Source of the DNA: [Streptosporangium] indianense
GTDB taxonomy: Bacteria; Actinomycetota; Actinomycetes; Streptomycetales; Streptomycetaceae
Direction: 5' to 3'
Length of the DNA: 35,211 nt
Assembly (NCBI RefSeq): GCF_021474405.1
Contig: NZ_JAKEIO010000080.1
Coordinates: forward strand, 1 to 35,211
Shown: positions 29,661-35,211 of the stretch, piece by piece
Layout of the letters: each line of letters opens with the position of its first letter
How positions within the stretch are numbered: the stretch's first letter is position 1
Notes under the pieces: generated by a model
Seen by the model: only the letters and a program-made list of their open reading frames with translations
Databases searched by the model: none
Told to the model about the DNA's origin: nothing
Translations under genes and position numbers: made by a program

Positions 29661-32600
29661 GTGCGCCTGACTCTGACCGTCGTCGACCCGTACGGCGGAG
29701 GCACCGCCGACGTCGTGCTCGATGCCGATCCTGAGTCCACCGTGGGGGACATCGCGCAGGAACTGGCCAAGCAGGCGGGGCACAGCGGGGCGCAGGTCAT
29801 CCCGCTCGGGCACCACCGGCACGCGCCGGCCAACAACGCGCCCCTCGTGTACGTGGACGGGTATGCCGTCGATCCCTCGGCCACGCTCGTGGGGTCGCCC
29901 CTGCGCGAGGGTGCCGTCGTCAGCCTTCAGGATCCCTCGGGGTGTCTGCCGGGCGAGCCCACCGGACTCGTGGAACTGCGCGTGGTCGGCGGGCCCGCGG
30001 CCGGGTTCGTGCACCGGCTCGGCGTCGGGCGGTACGACATCGGCAGCGGCGCGGCGTCGTACGTCCGTGTCGACGATCCCGAGGTCGACGCCCGGGCCCT
30101 CACCCTCTCCGTCGCCACCGACGGCACCTGTCAGGTCGCGGTGCACATGGACAAGGAGCACGTCACCCTCGACGGCGTCTCACTCGCTGAGGACGAGGGC
30201 AAGGAGGAACCCAGCGGCAAGAAGCGCGGCAAGAAGAAGAAAGAAGCCCAGCAGGAGAGGAAAGACGAGAAGAAGGGCGGGCCCACCGAGTGGCCACTGG
30301 GCGCTCAGATCGCCGTCGGCAACACCCTTCTCGAACTCACCCGTTACACGCCTCCGAACGCCGCCCTCAAGTGGTCCGACGACGGTGTCGGTCTCGACTA
30401 CAACCGGCCCCCGCGGCTGCGTCCGCCCGAGCGGCAGACCAGCTTCCGGCTGCCCTCGCCGCCCCGTGAGTACGAGGCCAGACCGCTGCCCTGGCTGATG
30501 GCGCTGACGCCGCTGGTCGGTGCCGTCGTGTCGGTGATGATCTTCCAGCGCTGGTACTACCTGATCATGGCGGGCCTCAGCCCGATCCTGCTGTTCGCCA
30601 ACTACTACAACGACAAGAAGCACGGGCGTAAGTCGCATGCCAAGCAGGTCAAGGAGTACGAGGAGCAGAAGGAGCGGATCGAGAAGGACGCCCAGGACGC
30701 GCTCGTCGCCGAGCGGAACGACCGGCGGCAGGCCATACCCGACCCGGCGACCGTGCTCGCCCTCGGGACCGGGCCGCGTACCCGGCTCTGGGAGCGGCGA
30801 CGGACCGACCGTGACCACCTTCTGATCCGCTTCGGGACCGGTCGACTGCCCTCCGAGGTGGTGCTCGACGACCCCGAGCAGGACGACCACCGCCGCCAGG
30901 TGACCTGGAAGATCGAGGACGCCCCGGTCGCGCTGCACCTGCGCACGCTCGGTGTCGTCGGCATGGCCGGCCCCGGCGACTCCGCCCGGGCCCTGGGGCG
31001 TTGGGCCGTCGCGCAGACCGCGGCGCTGCACAGCCCGATGGACGTGCAGTTCTACGTGCTGAGCGACAACGCCGCGCAGGAGTCCTGGGACTGGGTGCGC
31101 TGGCTGCCGCACGCCCGGCCCTCCGGCGGGCAGGACGTCAACGCGCTCATCGGGACCGACGCAGAGACAGTCGGCGCCCGTATCGGCGAACTGACGCAGA
31201 TCCTCGACGCGCGTAAGAAGGCCGCCGAGGAGAACAAGTCGCAGGGCAATTCGAGCTTCAGTGACCCCGACATCGTCGTCGTGTGGGACGGCTCGCGGCG
31301 GCTGCGGTCGCTTCCCGGTGTAGTGCGGCTGCTGCGCGAGGGGCCGTCGGTGTCCATGTTCGCCATCTGTCTGGACGCCGAGGAGCGGTTCCTGCCCGGT
31401 GAGTGCCAGGCGTACGTCGTGGCCGAGCCGAAGGCCGAGGAGCTCCAGCCGGCCGCCCAGCAGGTACAGCAGCAGTCCCCGCAGGTCGCCGGCGCATTCC
31501 CCTCCTTTCAAGCCTGGCACGGAAGCGCCCAGCAGCCCGAACAGGCGGAACGCACGGAGCAGTTGAGGCTGCGTGTCGAGGAGGCCGGTGCGGAGCGCCT
31601 GAAGGACGTGCGGCCCGACTTCGTCTCCGCCGCCTGGTGTCTGCGCCTGGCCCGGTCGCTGTCACCGCTGCGGGACATCAGCGGTGAGACCGAGGACTCG
31701 GCACTGCCCGGGTCGAGCCGGCTGCTGGACGTGCTGCAGCTGGAGCCGCCCACCAGTGACGCGATCGTGGCCCGCTGGCGGATGGGCGGGCAGTCGACGC
31801 TGGCCGTCATCGGTGAGTCGTACGACGGGCCGTTCGGCATCGACATCCGCAAGGACGGGCCGCACGGTCTGATCGCCGGTACGACGGGTTCGGGTAAGTC
31901 GGAGCTGCTCCAGACCATCGTGGCGGCGCTGGCGGTGGCGAACACACCCGAGAACATGACGTTCGTGCTGGTCGACTACAAGGGTGGCGCGGCTTTCAAG
32001 GACTGTGTGCATCTGCCGCACACCGTCGGCATGGTGACCGACCTCGACGCCCACCTGGTGGAGCGCGCCCTGGAGTCGCTGGGCGCGGAGCTGCACCGGC
32101 GCGAGCACATCCTGGCCGCCGCCGACGCCAAGGACATCGAGGACTACCAGGACCTGGTGCGCCGGGACCCTTCGCACCGGCCGGTGCCCCGACTGCTCAT
32201 CGTCATCGACGAGTTCGCCTCGATGGTGCGTGACCTGCCCGACTTCGTGACGGGACTGGTGAACATCGCCCAGCGTGGCCGTTCCCTCGGCATTCACCTG
32301 CTGCTGGCGACGCAGCGGCCGAGTGGTGTCGTGTCTCCCGAGATCCGCGCCAACACCAACCTCCGTATCGCGCTGCGGGTGACCGACGGCGGCGAGTCGT
32401 CGGACGTCATCGACTCGCCCGAGGCCGGGCACATCTCCAAGAACACCCCGGGTCGCGCGTACGCCCGGCTCGGGCACGCCTCGCTGGTGCCGTTCCAGTC
32501 CGGCCGGGTCGGTGGCCGCCGGCCCGGGGCGGCCGACCCTGCCGTGCTGATGCCCTGGGTGGGCGCGCTGACCTGGGAGGACTTGGGCCGGGCGGCGCTG

Positions 32601-34310
32601 GTCAAGCCGAAGGCGGAGTCGCGGGAGGACGAGGAGATCACCGACCTGAAGGTCCTCGTCGACACCATCCGCGACGCCAACAGCTCGCTCGGCATCCCGC
32701 CGCAGCACAGCCCGTGGCTGCCCGCCCTGGACGAAACGCTGCTGCTGGACGATGTGGAGCTGCCCGCGTTCGCCGGTGGCCCGGGCAAGCTGCCGCCGGC
32801 GCCGTACGGCATCGAGGACCTGCCCGCGAGCCAGGCCCGCCGCCCGGTCGTGGTGGACTTCTCCTCCTTCGGCCACCTGATGATCGGCGGTGCCCCGCGC
32901 AGTGGCCGCTCCCAGGTACTGCGCACCCTCGCGGGCTCCATCGCCCGGACGCATTCGGTCGCCGACGTGCACCTCTACGGCATCGACTGCGGGAACGGCG
33001 CGCTCAACGCCCTGACGCGGCTGCCGCACTGCGGTGCGGTCGTGAGCCGTAACCAGACCGAGCGGGTGGTGCGGCTGGTCAACCGGCTCAAGGGCGAGAT
33101 GGGCCGGCGCCAGGACGTGCTGGCGGAGAAGGGCTTCGCGGACATCGGTGAGCAGCGGGCCTCGGTCGCCGAGGACGAGCGGCTGCCGCACATCATGGTG
33201 CTGCTGGACCGCTGGGAGGGCTGGGTTCCCACACTCGGCGAGGTCGATCACGGGTCGCTGACCGACGAGTTGCAGACGATCATGCGCGAGGGCGCGAGTG
33301 TCGGCATGCACTTGGTCCTGACGGGTGACCGCACACTCCTGGTGGGCCGGATCGCGACCCTCACCGAGGACAAGTACGGCCTGCGGCTCGCCGACCGCAG
33401 CGACTTCTCCGCGCTCGGCATCCCGGCGCGCAAGGTGCCGGAGGAGATTCCGCCGGGCCGGGCGTTCCGCAACGAGTTCGGTACCGAGACGCAGTTCGCG
33501 CTGCTCGCGGCGGACACCACCGGTCAGGGGCACGCGGCGGCGCTGGCGGCGATCGGCGAGACGGCCGCGGCCCGCGATGCCGAGGTCCCCCGCTCGCGGC
33601 GTCCCTTCCGCGTCGACAGTCTGCCCAGCCGCATCTCCTTCCCGGAGGCGTGGGAGATGCGCGACCCGGAGGCGTCCCGTTCCCGGCTGTGGGGTCTGGT
33701 CGGTATCGGCGGCGACGAGATCGTCGGCTTCGGCCCCGATCTGGCGGAGGGCGTACCGGCGTTCGTCGTCGCGGGCCCGGCCAAGTCGGGTCGCTCGACG
33801 GTCCTGCTGAACTTCGCCCACTCGTTCCTGTCCCAGGGCACCCGCCTGGTCATCGCGGCGCCGCGGCAGTCCCCGCTGCGTCAACTCGACGGCACGGACG
33901 GTGTGCTGAAGATCTTCACCGGTGACGACATCGACGAGGACGAGTTCGAGGAGCTGATCGACCAGGCGTCCCTGGAGGAGCCGATCGCGGTCCTCGTCGA
34001 CGACGGCGAGATCCTGGAGGACTGCGACGCCGAGAGCCAGATGAAGAAGCTGGTCTCGCGCGGCGCCGAACGCGGGCTCGCGCTCGTCATCGCCGGTGAC
34101 GAGGAGGACGTGTGCAGCGGCTTCTCGGGCTGGCAGGTCGACGCGAAGAAGGCTCGCCGCGGCATCCTCCTCTCCCCCCAGGAGTCCTCCAGCGGCGACC
34201 TCGTCGGGGTCCGCCTCAACCGCAGCATGGTCGGCGGCCAGGTCGTCCCCGGCAAGGGCATGCTGCACCTCGGCGACGGCGAGCTGCGCACGGTCGTCAT
34301 CCCCGGGTGA
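29661..34310 (+). CDS. eccC: EccC-type FtsK/SpoIIIE ATPase of type VII secretion
   Basis: The 1549-residue protein is a single-chain EccC. Residues 1-85 look like the YukD/ubiquitin-like module; 100-230 are FHA-like (LGVGRYDIGSGAASYVRVDD) with a Lys/Glu-rich insert at 176-208. Two membrane helices follow (about 277-315; ALTPLVGAVVSVMIFQRWYY). Three ATPase modules come next: the first has Walker A AGTTGSGKSELL near 740, Walker B LLIVIDEF near 846 and ATQRPSG; the second has GGAPRSGRS near 1075 and the third AGPAKSGRS near 1370, both with Arg instead of Lys. EccC binds WXG100 substrates and drives export. The GTG at 29661 has GGGGAGGA nine bases upstream. A hairpin follows its stop. Confidence 0.95.
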   Translation: MRLTLTVVDPYGGGTADVVLDADPESTVGDIAQELAKQAGHSGAQVIPLGHHRHAPANNAPLVYVDGYAVDPSATLVGSPLREGAVVSLQDPSGCLPGEPTGLVELRVVGGPAAGFVHRLGVGRYDIGSGAASYVRVDDPEVDARALTLSVATDGTCQVAVHMDKEHVTLDGVSLAEDEGKEEPSGKKRGKKKKEAQQERKDEKKGGPTEWPLGAQIAVGNTLLELTRYTPPNAALKWSDDGVGLDYNRPPRLRPPERQTSFRLPSPPREYEARPLPWLMALTPLVGAVVSVMIFQRWYYLIMAGLSPILLFANYYNDKKHGRKSHAKQVKEYEEQKERIEKDAQDALVAERNDRRQAIPDPATVLALGTGPRTRLWERRRTDRDHLLIRFGTGRLPSEVVLDDPEQDDHRRQVTWKIEDAPVALHLRTLGVVGMAGPGDSARALGRWAVAQTAALHSPMDVQFYVLSDNAAQESWDWVRWLPHARPSGGQDVNALIGTDAETVGARIGELTQILDARKKAAEENKSQGNSSFSDPDIVVVWDGSRRLRSLPGVVRLLREGPSVSMFAICLDAEERFLPGECQAYVVAEPKAEELQPAAQQVQQQSPQVAGAFPSFQAWHGSAQQPEQAERTEQLRLRVEEAGAERLKDVRPDFVSAAWCLRLARSLSPLRDISGETEDSALPGSSRLLDVLQLEPPTSDAIVARWRMGGQSTLAVIGESYDGPFGIDIRKDGPHGLIAGTTGSGKSELLQTIVAALAVANTPENMTFVLVDYKGGAAFKDCVHLPHTVGMVTDLDAHLVERALESLGAELHRREHILAAADAKDIEDYQDLVRRDPSHRPVPRLLIVIDEFASMVRDLPDFVTGLVNIAQRGRSLGIHLLLATQRPSGVVSPEIRANTNLRIALRVTDGGESSDVIDSPEAGHISKNTPGRAYARLGHASLVPFQSGRVGGRRPGAADPAVLMPWVGALTWEDLGRAALVKPKAESREDEEITDLKVLVDTIRDANSSLGIPPQHSPWLPALDETLLLDDVELPAFAGGPGKLPPAPYGIEDLPASQARRPVVVDFSSFGHLMIGGAPRSGRSQVLRTLAGSIARTHSVADVHLYGIDCGNGALNALTRLPHCGAVVSRNQTERVVRLVNRLKGEMGRRQDVLAEKGFADIGEQRASVAEDERLPHIMVLLDRWEGWVPTLGEVDHGSLTDELQTIMREGASVGMHLVLTGDRTLLVGRIATLTEDKYGLRLADRSDFSALGIPARKVPEEIPPGRAFRNEFGTETQFALLAADTTGQGHAAALAAIGETAAARDAEVPRSRRPFRVDSLPSRISFPEAWEMRDPEASRSRLWGLVGIGGDEIVGFGPDLAEGVPAFVVAGPAKSGRSTVLLNFAHSFLSQGTRLVIAAPRQSPLRQLDGTDGVLKIFTGDDIDEDEFEELIDQASLEEPIAVLVDDGEILEDCDAESQMKKLVSRGAERGLALVIAGDEEDVCSGFSGWQVDAKKARRGILLSPQESSSGDLVGVRLNRSMVGGQVVPGKGMLHLGDGELRTVVIPG

Positions 34311-34318
34311 GGCGTCGA

Positions 34319-34359
34319 GCGGGGGCAGCCGGTCCGACACGAAGGACGGTTGCCCCCGC
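34319..34359. terminator. Bidirectional terminator between EccC and the next gene
   Basis: Arms GCGGGGGCA (34319-34327) and TGCCCCCGC (34351-34359) are perfect inverted copies, with an inner partial stem (GGTCC and GGACG). It separates the convergent genes ending at 34310 (plus) and 34360 (minus) and has no long T run. Confidence 0.75.
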
Positions 34360-35211
34360 CTACCCCACCCTCGACATCCGAGCCCGAGGCCGTCCCGACT
34401 CCTCGCTCTCCGACTGGTAGTGCAGGTCGTCGCCCACCGGCTTGAAGTGGACCGTCGTCTTCGCGGGGTTGCAGCCGCTGTGGTTGGTCTTCGCGCCGAC
34501 CGACGTCGCGACGAGCTCCTTCTTCGTCACCTGCTTCAGGGTGAGTACGTCGACGCAGACGCCGCCGATCGGGTCGGTCTGGCGGAGCCTGCCCAACTCC
34601 TGGCCGACCGCGGCTCGTTCGACCGTGATGCGGAACGTGCCGAGGGGAAGGCTGCCGTCGAGGGCGACGCCCTGGCCCTCCCAGGTGCCGAGGTACGCCG
34701 CGGGCACCGCACCCGCTGAGGGGGCGGAGCTCGCGGTCGCCGCCGGGGGCGCGTCGGAGCCGCTGCTCGAGTCCGCGTCGTCCTGGCCGCCGTCCCGGCC
34801 CGGCAGCAGGTCGAACACGAAGACCGATCCGATCGTCACGGCCGCCATCGCCCCCGCGACCGCCAGCGCCACGGAGCAGCTCAGCCTGCGCACCCGCCCG
34901 CCGCCCTCGCCGTGCGGTGCGGACGTCGCCGCGACGGAGACGGTGACCCTGCCGGGGCGGCGCCCTGACGTCGGGGCGTTGTCCTCCGGGTGGCCGCCGC
35001 CGTCCCGGGGTTCGGGTACGGCGGCATCCCGGGGTGCCGGTGCCCGCAGGAGCCCCTGCGCCTCCGCCGTCACAGAGACACCGGGGGGCTCGGGCGGCAT
35101 CCGCGACGGCATCACCGGCGGCGGTCCGAACACCCCCGGCCCTTCACCCCCGGTCGTCCCCGGCGTCACCCCCACCGAGGGGCTGCTGAAGCCGACCGGC
35201 CCGGACGGGCC
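34360..35211 (-). CDS. Membrane-anchored protein with external domain, N-terminus cut by the window edge
   Basis: The reading is open to the right edge, so the true start may lie outside; a GTG at 35175 would give 271 residues. The visible part has a Pro/Gly-rich cytoplasmic region (GVFGPPPVMPSRMPPEPPG), one membrane helix (VALAVAGAMAAVTIGSVFVF), an Asp/Ser/Ala linker and an external domain of about 115 residues (YLGTWEGQGVALDGSLPLGT; Cys in GGVCVDVL and HSGCNPAK). Such lipocalin-like tails occur at the C-terminus of some Streptomyces Ser/Thr kinases after a Pro-rich linker and helix, so a kinase domain may lie beyond the edge; this is a guess. It converges on the EccC gene. Confidence 0.7.
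   Translation of the reverse strand, partial: GPSGPVGFSSPSVGVTPGTTGGEGPGVFGPPPVMPSRMPPEPPGVSVTAEAQGLLRAPAPRDAAVPEPRDGGGHPEDNAPTSGRRPGRVTVSVAATSAPHGEGGGRVRRLSCSVALAVAGAMAAVTIGSVFVFDLLPGRDGGQDDADSSSGSDAPPAATASSAPSAGAVPAAYLGTWEGQGVALDGSLPLGTFRITVERAAVGQELGRLRQTDPIGGVCVDVLTLKQVTKKELVATSVGAKTNHSGCNPAKTTVHFKPVGDDLHYQSESEESGRPRARMSRVG

Noticed and set aside
31662..34340. Minus-strand open frame of nearly 900 codons opposite the EccC ATPase
   Set aside because: Shadow of the FtsK/SpoIIIE motifs on the plus strand; the composition is Arg/Gly/His-rich with no domain.
1..35211. tRNA, rRNA, CRISPR arrays, insertion sequences
   Set aside because: No tRNA-like clover sequences, rRNA, regularly spaced repeats or transposase reading frames were seen anywhere in the window.

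Overview
The window looks like a chromosomal segment of a Streptomyces (or close relative). It has very high GC, many GTG/TTG starts, translationally coupled operons, Streptomyces-type lipoproteins, a Tad/Flp pilus locus and an actinobacterial type VII (ESX/WXG100) secretion ATPase. No tRNA, rRNA, CRISPR array, insertion sequence or phage gene was recognised. Organism and family assignments come from reading the sequence, not from a database search.

Layout. (i) 1-4300: a G-rich non-coding stretch with a run of 15 G, a small membrane protein, then (minus strand) an A24 prepilin peptidase coupled to a large membrane protein combining LysM and BTAD-type domains. (ii) 4621-12886, plus strand: accessory module 1, with a lipoprotein coupled to a secreted four-cysteine protein, two decayed lipoprotein copies, a small helical protein, a 1462-residue Rhs/YD-repeat toxin with an N-terminal WXG-like helical region and a C-terminal toxin tip, its likely immunity protein and an orphan helical partner gene. 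A GG-leader, bacteriocin-like peptide lies just beyond, on the minus strand. (iii) 13480-20105, minus strand: the rest of the Tad locus (CpaB, CpaE/TadZ, TadA, TadB, TadC, Flp, TadE, TadE, TadG-like). Module 1 sits between these genes and the prepilin peptidase that should process three of their products. (iv) 20644-28211, plus strand: accessory module 2, with a PknH-type lipoprotein, two tandem paralogous lipoproteins, a second copy of the secreted four-cysteine protein, a helical partner coupled to a 450-residue candidate T7SS effector, a four-helix membrane protein and two adaptor-like proteins. (v) 28263-34310: a membrane protein and a WXG100 protein (minus), divergent from an EccC-type FtsK/SpoIIIE ATPase of 1549 residues (plus). 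(vi) To the right edge: a membrane-anchored protein (minus), cut by the window end.

Working together (inference): EccC and the WXG100 protein would form the core of an ESX-like export machine whose other components (EccB, EccD, EccE, MycP) are not in the window. The two effector modules would supply substrates, immunity proteins and adaptors. The main novelty candidate is the repeated order lipoprotein, secreted four-Cys protein, small helical partner, large effector, which occurs once on each side of the Tad operon, in the same orientation and with diverged but clearly homologous proteins. This suggests that the lipoprotein/secreted pair is an undescribed accessory part of actinobacterial T7SS effector modules.
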